Positions 11,776 to 23,849 of a stretch of DNA of 64,000 nucleotides are shown here, piece by piece (within the stretch, counting starts at the first letter, position 1; the number at the start of each line of letters is the position of its first letter). The translations under genes were made by a program, and so were the position numbers. The DNA lies in the NCBI GenBank assembly GCA_963971535.1, contig OZ020589.1, positions 52,345,509 to 52,409,508 on the forward strand. The letters are read 5' to 3'. The DNA is from Notolepis coatsorum (lineage: Eukaryota; Chordata; Actinopteri; Aulopiformes; Paralepididae). The notes beneath the pieces were generated by a model, which did no database searches, was not told where the DNA came from, and saw only the letters and a program-made list of their open reading frames with translations.

Positions 11776-12933
11776 TCTCCAAACTGAATCATTATGGTTT
11801 TCAGGATGTTGTAATCCATTGGTTTAGAGATTATCTCAGCAACCGGCTTTTTCTCCCATTTTCTATATTTTCTCCCATCCCAATTTCGTATTATCCAATT
11901 CAATCCTCCCCTGTCACGAACGCTGTTTCTTGCCTCCCACAAGCCGGCTGCAATGTGGACTAAGTCATACATAGCACAAGTCCCCTCCGGTACTTGAGGT
12001 AACAGCAGTCGCATCTTTTCACCTGCGCAGCTCGATCTCTCAGTGGCGAGGAGTAACGCGTGGGAGGCTCACGCTGCCCGACACTTCCTGATTCTACTGC
12101 GCAGGCGCACCAACCGACCTGTAGGAGTCGCTGTCCACAACGCCCGATCCCCACCCATCAGTTTCCCACCCCCTAATACGGCCAATGTGTATTAGTACGA
12201 ACGACCAGCTAAACTGAAAGCAATGTGGAGCGCTGGGCTCAAACAGGCGAGCCCAGCGTCTCCGCATTCGTGGCGAGCGCATTGCCCACTACGCCACGTA
12301 GCCGCCCAGAACTGAGGTATCTTGTGGTGTACCACACGGTTCATTCCTTGGGCCTCTTTTGTTTCTTATTTTTATAAATGATTTTGCCTTACAGATTGAT
12401 ACCACTCTTCCCATTATTTTTGCTGATGACACAAACATAGTATTTTCACATTCTGACTTTGGTTCCCTGATTAAAGATGCAAATTCTATACTTGCACAAA
12501 CCGCAACATGGTTTCAGATTAATAGGCTTTCATTAAATATTAATAAATCAAATTATATGATTTTCAGAAATAAAAACTAAAAATAATTATTCAAAACAGG
12601 ACTCTAAATTAGATATTCATGATATTGAAATTAAACATGTCATGCTAAATTATTAGGTGTCGTTGATGAATGCCTTACATGGGAAAATCATATTGAGCTA
12701 GTTTGCAAAAAAGTTATGAAATCATATAGCATTATTAGAAGGATTTCTTCTCTTGTGAATCGCTCCTGTCTTTTGACACTTTATTATAGTTTGATATACC
12801 CATATTTATCGTATTGTAATATTATTTAGGCCAGTACTTTTCCTACTTCTCTTCATAAACCTTTTATATTGCAAAAATAAATTCATAAGGCTTGCCATTA
12901 CTTCTAATCACTTTGAACAATCTGCTCCTCTTT
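11776..12933 (+). mobile_element. LINE reverse transcriptase, left portion of a split element
   Basis: The translation shows 'KLNHYGFQDVVIHWFRDYL', then after an inserted SINE 'GVPHGSFLGPLLFLIFINDF', the catalytic 'FADDTNIVFSHSDF' and 'WFQINRLSLNINKSNYMIF'. The copy breaks at TTAA 12934, where two piggyBac-like elements are inserted. Its probable 3' end resumes at 25,871-26,058, with 'gagttgaggcccc' and a 'aaaataaataaataac' tail. Host and insert order are inferred from the clean TTAA borders. Confidence 0.7.
11849..12310 (-). mobile_element. tRNA-derived SINE inserted in a LINE
   Basis: On the minus strand the head reads 'GGCGGCTACGTGGCGTAGTG', an A-box-like tRNA start. The body closely matches the plus-strand SINE at 45,511-45,920 ('cgactcctaca', 'gcgcctgcgcagtag', 'gtgaaaagatgcgactgctg'). 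The A-rich tail faces left. It interrupts the LINE at 11,776-12,933. Confidence 0.75.
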
Positions 12934-15900
12934 TTAACCCTTTGGTTGCCGAAAACGGAGATCTACATTTCTGTGGCCCAGCGATTGAGTGCCGGACACG
13001 TCACAGAAACGTAGATCTGTCCTGCCGCGAGCAGCCCGCTCTCCGATCACTCCCTCCCCCAACACCAGCGGAAAAAGTGGGCTCTGATTGTTTCCTTTGG
13101 CTGCGGGCCGCGTGCCTTCGTTAAAGCGCGGGCGGCCCCACTTTTCGCTTCTCATGGGGACAGGGGCTGACACCCAGTTGATGGCTGAGCTTGGGAGGCT
13201 CGAAACCTTTTGAGGCACACAGTGCGGGCTTCCCCGGCCTCGCCTTCGCCAGGCCAGGTATCATGTTGGTGCCTCCCACTCCTTTTTTTTTTTTCTTTTT
13301 TTTTTTTCTTTTTTCCCGGCCCTTTTTTGAGGGCACTCCATCCACCCCTCCCACTCCTGAAAGATTGGCAGTGGTCTCGCAGGCACGCGTGATTTGGGTG
13401 GTAGTAATATCACTGCAGGGCTATGGTGTGTAGGAACCCATGGGGTCCTCACACCTTGCATGTCCGGCTGCAGAACAACTCCTCAGCATGTTCTGGAGGG
13501 GTGTTCAGTGGGGGGGCTTTTTTCACCTAGAAAGCCCCCCGTATCAAACCGGCCCTTTCTGTCGGGGTCCCCCCTTGGGTGCGATTGCCTCGTGGGTAGT
13601 GTCAGGGTCAGATGTCCCGACACAGAACGCTCTGCTCGCGCGGGTCCAGGGTTGGCTACGCACAGCGGGTGGGACCGGGCCAACTATCTACAGTTCCTGG
13701 CGGACCTGCGCCACATGGCGGCGGGTGCGTTGGGAGTGTCATCACATATGTCTACGGCAGTACCATATGTCAAGGTGGATGGAGAGAACGCTGAGGCGGG
13801 GACTTGTGTTTACACAACCCCACCCGTTTTCGGGTTTGGTAAAGACCCTATTGTCAGGGTCTCCAGCAGTGACAGCTCTGGTCAACGAGATCCAATCTCT
13901 GTGGACGAAGCAAGCCATCGTCGTGGCGTTCTCCTCCCAGTGTTCTCTGGTGCCTGAGAAATCGGGAGGGGGGGTGTCAGACCCAGGCTGGACCTGTCCC
14001 ATGGGAAGGTTCAGCATTTTTTGGATCGTCTCCTACCTGTTGAACACTGTCAGGTGGGGGTCTGGTTCTCCTCCATAGACCTGTAGGATGCGTATGCGCA
14101 TCTCCGATCTTCCATCCTAGGGCTTACCTACGCTTCCTTTGCAGGGTTAGCGTATGAGTACCAGAGGCTGCCGTTCGGTTTTTCTCTGGCTCCCCGCATC
14201 TTCACCAAGTGCGTGGAGGCCGCACTGGGGCCTCTGCGTCGTCAGGGGTTACGGAGTGTATTCTGCCCTGACGACGTGCTGGTCCTTCGCGGTCAAGGTG
14301 GATCATCAGGTCTCGTACCAGGCAGGTCCCTACCAGCCTGGGGTTTGCTGTAGACTGGAAGTAGAGTACTCCTCTTCCCAGTCAACGGTTGGAGGGCTAT
14401 GGGAATCCCTCTCAGAGCGTGTTGTCAACACACTCGGGAGGTTCCGTCCTAGGACGGTTACGACTGCCTCACGTCACGTTTTTCACCGACGCCTCCCTCG
14501 CTGGTGACGCGTCGGGCCAACGCAGTAGGGGGCAGCTGGCAAACCATGCTGCCCGGTCTGCGCTACGTTCAATGTGTTGGTATTGAAAGCGGTCCTTCTG
14601 GTCCTCACACGGTGTTGATCAGGACGGACATTACGACGTCAGTGTCGTATATCGACAGACATGGAGGAGTGCACCAGGCGGCGGGCGGCTGGCTATGGGC
14701 GTCCTCCATCTGCGCGGCCTGAGGGCTCCCCACATCCCCGGCAGGGTGACTGTGGGTACAGGTGTACTGTCGCAGGGCGGTCCTCATCCTGACGGGTGGG
14801 GATTACGTCCGGACATAGCCAGGCAGGTCTGGGACCAATGCCGTGCCGCCTGGGATTCTTCCCCGTACATCTGTTAGGTCAGTTGTTGGGACGGGTACGT
14901 TGAGGGGCGCAGGTTCTTGATCCTGATGGTGATATCATCCGGGATGCGCATGCTCCCTCCACTGTCGCGCTTTACGCGGGCAGATGACGTATGTTCCAAG
15001 TGTGGTGTAAGGCGGGGGGCCGGGACCCAGTCTCCTGCCCCCTGGATGCTGTCCTTAGTTACCTCCAGTCTCTCCTTGTAGACTGTCGGTTTCGACGGTG
15101 AGGGTATATGCAGCAGCTATATCCTCCTATCATGAGGGATTTGAGGGGATGTCTTGTTCAGCCACCCTCTTGTAAAGCGTTTCCTGCTTGGCCCTCGACG
15201 CGTTAAGCCGGTGCAACGCTCCTTGGCTCCGACTTGGGATCTTCAATTGGTCCTCGTCGGTTGTCCTTGGCCCCGTTTGATCGAGCAGGCGCCGTTGGAA
15301 CAGCTGTCGTTCAAGACCGCGTTCTTGCTGGCCGTCACCTCCGCTGAACACGTGGGTGTGCTTTGTGCTCTCTCGGTACGTCCAGAGTGCCTTTCTTTCG
15401 TCCGATTGCGGTGCCACTCTGCGACCTAATCCTGCTTTCATGCCTAAGAATATCCAGAGTTCCTTCCGCTCCCGGGATATTGTGGTTCAGGCGTTTCGTC
15501 CTCCTCCTCACGCTAGTGAGTTAGATGCGGGCCTTCACCTGTCATGTCCGGTCCGTGCTTGGGAATTTACCTCAGCCGTACTCAGGACCTCAGGGTCACC
15601 GTTCAGCTTTTGTCTGTCACGGTGGTTCTCGTGCCGGTAAGGCACTGTCGAAACAGCGCCTGTCCCATTGGTTGTGCGAGGGCATTGCCCTCTGCTACAC
15701 GTTGGCTGGGCAGGATCCCCCTGGGGGAGTCAGGGCGCACTCCACTCGTGGGGTGGTGCCTCTGCCGCTCTCCTGGGTGGGGCCTCGGTGGAGGCCATCT
15801 GTGCTGCATGGTCCTCCCCGGGCCCCTGTGTAAGGTTTTACCTCACGGGGGTTCTGTCTCCCAGGCGGTTCTGGGGTCTGTGGCCTTTCCTGCTTCCCGT

Positions 15901-16918
15901 CTTTTTGTAGGGTAGCAGGAGTGTGTGGGTATGGGCCACAGTGTGTTAGGTCACACGTGGTTCCGCCTGTGCTGTGTGTTCAAGGCGTTCTAGTTCCCTC
16001 TTGCTCGCACTCAGGTGGAGTTGACTGCGCCCCCCCTTCATTAGGAAGGATGGGGTGACAGGGCTCCTCGAACCCCTTGATGTGGGCTTACGGGTCCTCA
16101 AGGGGTACATCTGTCGGGCCTTGCGTCCGCTCTAACCCATATCTCGATAGGCTTTAAGAGCGGGACGCGATAAGCCAGATACGAATATATAACGATAGGT
16201 TATGTATATAACCTAGTTATGAGTACTGGCTGAGCGTCCCGCTCTTAAGCGGCCCTGAGTTCCCTTTTGAGGGATCTTTTACTGGAACGGGATTTTGGCG
16301 AGGAAGGGTGTGTTGGTGACCATGGTCATGGTCTTATAGGCTACGCCTCCATAGAGGCGGGACCCGGTCAGGTGTGGGTGTACAAGTTGTTTTCGTGATG
16401 GAGTACAATAGGTACAGGAGATAAGGGGTATCTCGATAGGCTGAGCGGGACGCTCAGCCAGTACTCATATAACTAGGTTATATACATAACCTATCGTTAG
16501 ATTGCTCTTACCTCTAGCCGATGAGACTGCAGAAAGAATATTCCAATTATTTGATTGCCATCTGCTAGATCGTATTTCCGTTTGGCCGACGCCATAAACT
16601 CCAAAAGCATATTGATTCTTGCGTCTCGAAGGCGATTCAATGCACTCGACTGTTCATCTGGATCCACGTTACAAGATAACTGCGCCCGGACGACATTCAC
16701 CAACGCACAGAGCCATGCTTCCTGCAGAAAGTAAGTGCAACATCGGCCGAATATCACCAGGCGGCGGTATCGGGCCGTTGCGATCTCAGACAGAGTGCCA
16801 GAGCAGAGCCTTGCTGGATGAATTATGAATGGAAATAGCAAATAAAAGAAATAACAATGGCACTCAACGATTGGACAGCAATAACGAGTTAACTCGTTTT
16901 TGGCACAGAAAGGGTTAA
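12934..16918 (+). mobile_element. piggyBac-like element (copy K) hosting a DIRS-type fossil
   Basis: The left end is TTAACCCTTTGGTTGCC (TTAA 12934-12937) and the right end is 'ttggcacagaaaGGGTTAA' (TTAA 16915-16918). Near the right end is a perfect 16-bp palindrome AACGAGTTAACTCGTT (16883-16898). Right-half sequence from about 16,497 matches copy E near 24,665. The right TTAA is also the left TTAA of copy E. Confidence 0.6.
13120..16496 (+). mobile_element. DIRS-type (tyrosine-recombinase) retroelement, broken
   Basis: Recognisable parts in order are a DIRS-like reverse transcriptase block (about 13.9-14.3 kb, with 'YEYQRLPFGFSLAPRIFTKC'), an RNase H block (about 14.45-14.85 kb, with 'FTDASLAGD') and a tyrosine-recombinase block (about 15.2-15.85 kb, with 'LSKQRLSHWLCEG' and 'RAHSTRG'). 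The right end has two inverted arms of about 60 bp (about 16,185-16,245 and 16,453-16,496), as expected for DIRS terminal repeats. I see no matching left arm. It carries several breaks and looks old; the left border is approximate. Confidence 0.75.
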
Positions 16919-17431
16919 CTCATTGACTGCCATGCTGGGAACGGGATATGGCTATGTGCTGCCACGCATTAAACCAATGGGGTCGGTCACCTTGTTTGCA
17001 GGGCTATAACTATATTCTATATTATAGCTATGGATGCAATACTATGGCGCATTTGACATCGAGTGTCTATCGTTCAAGATGTGGAAAAGAAATTCCTGTT
17101 TTATACCGTGGTGAATATAAGTATGGTTTTAGAGCGGTTTAGGGTAATTCCTGGGAGTCTAGTAATAGCCCGATACGTGTATTATATTAAATCCATTGGC
17201 GTTTCGTCCCTACACACGCTACACTTAAAAATTCAAATGCATATGATCAGTATTATGTTCCATCATGCATGCATAAAAGGGGCGGGGGGGGGGCGGTAGG
17301 GATGGGTACCTTTCACATTTGAACTGATACCGGTACCTGTGAATCGATACCGGTACCTTTTTTCGGTACTTTAGTCTCTAAAAATTGTATCTACCTACCT
17401 CAGTTGTAAAAGAAAATTTCAATCTTAATAT

Positions 17432-17859
17432 TTAAAGGGGAACTATTTTACTATTTCTTTCACTATTTGGGCACTTTTACACAATTCCTGTGAGTCTATG
17501 GAACACCTCTGTAATATATATACTTTTTTTTATTCATTGTTTTGTATTTCTAATCAAGTCCTCAAAAACAGCATTTTTCTACCTCAAGATCTCGAGCTGT
17601 TTTGAGCCTGGGCTCCTAAACCACTGTGCACGTTCTGGTTCACCTGAACATTAACATGCAGCAGTGTCTTTATGACATCACATATAGGGCACATTTTCAA
17701 ATGACTCAGTTCAGTGAGGGTGAATATTGTGAGAGGAGAATTGGAAGAATGCGCCAATATGAGAATTTTGAGACATAGATCATATTAATATAAGTTCACA
17801 TAGCTAGGAAACAATGCTAAACACTCAAAAAGGCCATTTATAAGATAGTTCCCCTTTAA
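17432..17859 (+). mobile_element. TTAA-flanked MITE, 428 bp (Kolobok/T2-like?)
   Basis: It starts TTAAAGGGGAACTAT and ends ATAGTTCCCCTTTAA, a clear inverted repeat with TTAA on both sides. A second copy in the opposite orientation is at 29,013-29,843, sharing 'acaattcctgtgagtctatg' and 'agcattgtttcctagc'. The family name is inferred from TTAA plus AGGGG ends, as in Kolobok/T2 elements. Confidence 0.7.
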
Positions 17860-17979
17860 TAAATAAATAATGAATTATTATTACTTTATTATTATACTGA
17901 TGTAAAGCACTTTGAACTGCAATCCCCTGTATGAAAGGTGCTATACAAATAGTTATTATTATTATTATTATTTATTTAG

Positions 17980-17981
<2 letters not shown>

Positions 17982-18033
<52 letters not shown>
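17982..18033. repeat. (TA)n microsatellite
   Basis: An uninterrupted alternating TA run of about 50 bases. Confidence 0.95.
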
Positions 18034-18037
<4 letters not shown>

Positions 18038-18228
18038 TCACACACATATCTTTAAATAAATGTTATGTTTATTTAAAAAAATATGTTTTACAAATTAACT
18101 AAAAAGGTACACATCTATATATCTATACATAACAAGTATAAAACAAGGGTAAACAAGCCACTCTAGCAGCAATTAACTATTCTGCTGATAAAAAAAATAG
18201 TCAAATACACATCTATATATTTAACCTC

Positions 18229-19481
18229 TTAACACTTTGGCTGCCAGGAAACGTTTAGACGTCATTGCCGGCCATGCTCAAGTTGCCGGAGGACGCTTTA
18301 CAGCGTCCTTATATCAATATTTCAAAAATCTGCGATCGGATTCATATGTCCCCTCCGCTGGCCTGAGATCCACCAGGAGGACCCACTGAGCTCTCTGGCG
18401 GTTCAGGAGCGCCATCTGGTGGCCGATCGGCGCAATCGCTTAAACAGGAAGTGGCATAGAGGTTGTGCTGGACGTCCGTATTACTTCCGGGCACTCGCTA
18501 TAGGTCCCGGCATTCTAGCTCGTCACAATACACAGTGATCGATTGCCAATAACTCGATAAACAACATGATTTGGACGTATATACCATTATACAAGCTGGA
18601 GATGGACCGGGTAAATCTACATCCCATAATGATAAGATTTCTACTCTACGATGATCGCCCAACGGCGCGCGGAGACTGGGGTGAGTTTTAGCGTGTAACG
18701 TTACCGTCTTCGATACTAACTGCTATTATCAACATTTGACCCACATTAGATGATTGGTATAACGCTGCCCACGGAATTATAAACGCCCCCTAGCCCATCC
18801 GGTCAACATCAGATGACGTGTAGTAACTTCTAGAAGTACGTCTAGTTGGAATTTTTTATATCGCGCTGATTGCCATAAAACTGTATTGCATCATCAATAT
18901 AATGCATTTGGGGCTATAGATCACGTTCTGGAGAAATCTGCAGAAAGAGATGAAAACATACTTAGACCATACTTTACTATGAATATGTGAATGAAAAAGT
19001 TTAACGTTGCTACACAATGAACAATACATATAGGACTTTGAATGGGCCCTAATAATGGCAATGTAGCAATAGAATTTAAAAAGTTATAGCCATGCAAAGA
19101 AGGGGTACTTCTCCATAGAATGTCAAGTTAGACCGCGCTCTCAAGATACGACACTGGGTGCTGAAATCCCATTAAGTATTATATAAAAGAAGCAGTGAAG
19201 CCAGACCAGCACTCTCAGGTTCAAAATTTAATGGCAGCCTGAAACAAACATGTTTCGGAAATATGTATTCCTTCTTCAGTGTTATAGCTTGCCTATGCTA
19301 TAACACTGAAGAAGGAATACATATTTCCGAAACATGTTTGTTTCAGGCTGCCATTAAATTTTGAACCTGAGAGTGCTGGTCTGGCTTCACTGCTTCTTTT
19401 ATATAGTACTTCTCCATAGACAAATAGAGCCAGCAACCTATGGTATATCATGAATTTAACCCAAGGCAACCAAAGTGTTAA
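18229..19481 (+). mobile_element. piggyBac-like element (copy B)
   Basis: The ends are TTAACACTTTGGCTGCC and 'ggcaaccaaagtgTTAA', with TTAA at 18229-18232 and 19478-19481. The inner palindromic box has stems AGGACGCT and AGCGTCCT around ttac (18290-18309); the outer box near 18,248-18,265 is weaker. Internal sequence closely matches copy C ('gaaaaagt', 'gttatagcc', 'gcaaagaagggg'). A foldback insertion lies near its right end. Non-coding. Confidence 0.75.
19174..19411. repeat. 238-bp near-perfect palindrome (foldback)
   Basis: Arms of 115 bp (19174-19288 and 19297-19411) are complementary with one mismatch noted near the outer ends; the loop is 8 nt. The whole insert (19120-19405) is bracketed by a 15-bp direct repeat GTACTTCTCCATAGA (19105-19119 and 19406-19420), which overlaps the palindrome's outermost bases. 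It lies inside piggyBac-like copy B. Confidence 0.9.
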
Positions 19482-20149
19482 CCTGCAATGGCCATTTTAG
19501 TTTTCGTTTTTGAGGACTGTATATTTTTTTTGCAAACCAAAACAACATACGTTATACTTATAGCACATGCATGAGCCTGGTCTCTTTTGAAAGATGACCT
19601 TCTGAAGTTTCTGTTTCCAGAAATTCACTTTTAGTGCTAATGTAATAGAGTAACATAGGTCTGAACTTGAGTTGTAGAAAAACTTGTCACTCAAGTTTTT
19701 CTGTAGTAGTTAGTAGTCCAGAGGTAGTATTTCCCCAGACGGTGGAATGGCTTACAAGATCCATTACAGATCCATTCAGAAATGAGTGATTAGGAGTGAT
19801 TTTGGTAAACTGTGTACAAAGAAGAACTCAGTTTTCTCATAGACTTCAATTAATTTGGCTTTGTGTTAAATAATTTAGTTTTTCACCTAGATTCCTGATT
19901 CACACATCCCCACATGGGGTATCATTGGAAGCCACACTCATTGGCTACAACAATCCACAATCATTTTCGAGATCGGATCTAGATTGACGCAAATACTGCG
20001 CCTAGTCAGGAGTGGTATTTTGCGCAATACCGTGTACTTTGCACAAGCCTCAAATACCGGCATGTAACTTGAGAACCGCTCAATGGATTTTGTCACCTGA
20101 AAGGGCTATCCACAGGCAACAAATGGGGCTTTAATTCGATATAGTCTAT

Positions 20150-20205
20150 TAGTCGACTAATCGGTCGAAAGGAGCCGTAGTCGACTAGCCAACATCTCTA
20201 ATCTC
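20150..20205. repeat. TAGTCGACTA-containing repeat end, partner at 23,930-24,000
   Basis: Two TAGTCGACTA-like palindromes occur here, and related sequence ('aatagtcgactaacgg', 'catagtcgaccatcc') reappears at 23,930-24,000 beyond copy C. They may be the two sides of an older element interrupted by copy C. The family is not assigned. Confidence 0.4.
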
Positions 20206-20450
20206 TTATCTTTTATTTTAAATTTTTTATCATTCTTTCCAAAAGAAAATAGGCCTAGACGCGTGGCTAATGCTAATGGCACGCATACCAGAGGCTAACT
20301 GCCTACGAAAACAGGCACAGAGGCACTGAAAGAGGATTTCACCAATCTAATGAACACACTAGACTAGACAAATATCAAGATGTATCCATCAGCGGACCAA
20401 TTGCATGCTTTTGCAGAGGACAAGAAGCCTTCAGTCGATTCCTTCAGACA

Positions 20451-21340
20451 TTAACACTTTAATCGCCGGAGACGCTGTGCAGCGTCTTTCCCCGCCATGC
20501 TTATTCTGCCGAAGACGCTGGACAGCGTCTTTGATATCAATATTTCAAAAATCTGTGATCTAAATCATATTTATCCCCCGGAGACAGGGCCGCGCGGGAA
20601 GGGGGGCCTCGCGGGAATGGGGGCCTCGCACAAAAAAAAATAAAAAAAATAAAAATGTATTTATTATTTTTTTTATTTAATTTTTTTATTTTTTTTTTAT
20701 TTTTTTTTCGATGCCCCCCTTCCCGCGAGGCCCTTTTTCATCACAGACCTAAAATCTAGTTTTGCTTATATGCTTATATATTTCACATTAGACATGTTTG
20801 TAGAATGTGTCTGACTTGTTCCTGGCTCCTGGGGGGAACCGACTCATTGCCAGACGTGAGCGATTCGACTCACGCTCACGGCAATGAATCGGCTCTTATG
20901 AACGAGTCGCTCATGACCGACCCATCACTAGCGTCTGACTATTTCGCGCGTGCAGCATTGGAGGTTATGCCAGCCAAGATGAAGAGGACCTCGTTCGGCA
21001 GATGGACTGAAGATGAAAGTTGTTGCATGTTAGACAGTTCAGTCAGGCTAGCCATCCCGGCTAAAGACAGGGACAGCTAGTTAGCTTTAGCTACGTTATA
21101 ATATTGAGTGCTAACGTGTGGTTCAGTCGGGATATAGCCATGATGATGTCGGCTAGTAGCTAGCTTAGCTAAAGGCTAACTAGCGTTAGCTAACCTAGAG
21201 ACAGCGCGTGCAGCATTGTTATGCCAAGATGAAGAGGACGGTCGTTCGGCAGATGAACTTCGTCAACTACACGCGGTTGTCTCCATCCTCTTGGACGTTT
21301 GGTGAGTTTTTAATGCACTCTATTCTATTCCCGCCGTGGA

Positions 21341-21412
<72 letters not shown>

Positions 21413-22582
21413 GAGCAGAACGGGCCGACTAGCTGTTGTAGTACTAGTAGCTAACGGTGTGTGGCCTGGTGTCAGCACCTGGTGCGAGGGAGGTGAGCTT
21501 GGTGTTTCATTATGAGAATATCTCCATGCTCAAGTCGGCTATAGTCCACGAGGGACTTGTTGCCGGCACGGCTATGGTAAACACCACTCTGTAGTGGGAC
21601 GTGTATTGCCTTCTTTTTCCCTTCTCTCTTCGTATGAGAAGAGGAAAACACAGCGGCTGTCTGAAGTGTTGGCCTGTATTGCTTTTCTCACGTTGTACAG
21701 TTTTTCAGTGGTAGCCGCATAGCTTGCTTCTGCGTTAGCTAATGGTTAGCGATAGCCGGGTTGAGCTAACTGTTAGCCAGTTAGCTGTTTAGCTACGACG
21801 TTAGCTGCTCGTTTTCGCTCGGCTGGGAACGTTAGCTTGATGCTATCAGTTAGCCTAGAGTTAGCTGTTAGCTTGTGCTACGACCATTGACATTAGCCGT
21901 GAGAATAGCAGGCCCTGGCACTCTGACTACGACATCATCTTTGACAGAAGATGTAGTCGGGCCTGCACCATGACAAGGCTCCGGCCATAGCTTCTTTTTG
22001 TCCCGCCAGCGAGAGGCCTTTCGTCAACGTGGAGACCTGTGTTGCGGCCTTTCGCCCTGCGTTCCTTGGTGCAGGTAAGATGTCCATTGGACATTACCCC
22101 ACTCTTCCTTCCTTCCCCTCCCGAATGTTTTGTTAATAACGATGTTTTTTTCCAGGCAAAACATATGTTACTTCACAACATTTGGAGATACGACATGTGC
22201 TGTGTGTGAATTGTCTTGGTCGTTTGTGTAGCTTGGGTAGCGTTGGCCAAAGCTGTGTGTGGCCTGGTGTCAGTACCTGGCTACTCTATTTGCAGTTAGC
22301 CTATTTAGCTGATGTCGGCCATTGGCTCCTTGCTACTTTGTTTTCTCTGGTATAGACCCTCTTCTCTTTGGATTTAAGTGTTGATCTTTGTCCTTTTGGA
22401 TCTATGTATATTCATGTTGCCTTTGTGAAGTTATCTTTTCCTTCTGTTTTGTTCTTCCATTAAAAGTTGAATATCCTTTAGGGGCTCATCTTTGCTTATC
22501 TCTCTCATACATGCTCTCTCTCTAACACACACACACATGACACACAGACATGCTCTCTCTCTCTAACACACAAACACACATG

Positions 22583-22614
<32 letters not shown>

Positions 22615-22769
22615 AACACACACAGTCTGCCTATGGCGGCCTTTCTCGATGGCTAGGCTGTGCTCGCTGAGTCTGTACCTAGTCAAGGATCTTCAGTCAC
22701 AGTGCTCAGGTATTCTGCCACTGTGTACTCTCTGTTTAGGGCCAAATAGCATTTCAATTTATTTCCAAT

Positions 22770-22810
<41 letters not shown>

Positions 22811-23849
22811 CACTGTATATTGACTGTAGAACGGGAGCTCTCTCTCGCTCTCTCTCTTGCTATATGTTGACTGTATCATGCCCAGCCTCGGGCAGCGCTA
22901 TTATTTAAGAATATGTTGACTGTATGAAAAAAAAAATATATATATATATATACCTTTTGGGGGGGGGGGGGGGGGGGGGGGGGGGGCCTCGCGTTTAAAT
23001 CTTGCACAGGGCCTCGCATTTCTCCCAGGCGGCCCTGCCCGGAGACATTATATGTACTGGTGAGCCCCTTTCAATTCTCCTACGGTTCTAGAGCGCCATC
23101 TGGTGGCCGATCGGCCGCTCGCCCAAACAGGAAGTGATGCGGATGAAGTGGTGCTCACCCATATTTCGTCCGGGCACTCGCTATCATTAGCAGGACTCCA
23201 TCTTGACACAATGGATGTCGATCGGTTGCAAATAACTCGATAAAAAAACATGATTTGGACGTATATACTATTATACAACCTGGAAATGGATCGGATATTT
23301 TGACATCCCATAATAGAAACATTTCTGTTCCACGCTCATCTCCCAACGTCGCGAGGAAGCTACAGTGAGTTTCAGCGTTATTTTTTAATGTCTTCGATAC
23401 TAACTGCTCTAATGATCATATCACCCACACTAGATGAATGATATAACGTTGCCCACGGAATTATAAACGACCCCCCCCACCCCCCATCCGGTCAACATCA
23501 GATCATACGTAGTAACTCCTAGAAGCACGTCCAGTTGAACATTTTTATCTCGCACAGATTCCTACCAAACTGTATTTGATCATCAATATAATGCATTTAG
23601 GGTTATAAATCAAGTTCTGGAGAAAGCTGCAGAAAACGATAAAAACATACTTATACTTTAGACCGTATTTTAGTATGAATATGTGAATGAAAAAGTATAA
23701 CGTTGCTACACCCTGAACAATAGATATAGGACGTTGAATGGGCCATAGTAATGTCAATTTAGCAATACAATTAAAAAAGTTATAGCCCTGCAAAGAAGGG
23801 GAACTTCATTCATAAATTATGAATTTAACCCCGGCGATCAAAGTGTTAA
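20451..23849 (+). mobile_element. piggyBac-like element (copy C) hosting a hAT element
   Basis: The ends are TTAACACTTTAATCGCC and 'ggcgatcaaagtgTTAA' (TTAA 20451-20454 and 23846-23849). Two palindromic boxes with the same stem are visible: 20470-20487 (AGACGCT/AGCGTCT) and 20512-20531 (AAGACGCT/AGCGTCTT). Removing the hAT insert leaves about 940 bp, the same size as copies D and O. Confidence 0.75.
20585..23037. mobile_element. hAT element, 2.45 kb, no transposase seen
   Basis: The ends CAGGGCCGC and GCGGCCCTG are perfect inverted repeats. The 8-bp duplication CCCGGAGA lies on both sides (20577-20584 and 23038-23045). The interior has an inverted G/C-rich block near 20,600-20,735, a region dense in 'gttagct'-type words (about 21,060-21,900), a (CT)n array at 21,342-21,411, short CT runs near 22,580 and 22,770, and a 28-base G run at 22,959-22,986. 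Two related segments near 20,945 and 21,204 share 'gccaagatgaagaggac'. No hAT transposase domain is recognised. Confidence 0.85.

Noticed and set aside
13394-14078. Open frames of 187 and 212 codons
   Set aside because: They are parts and shadows of the DIRS-type fossil, not an independent gene.
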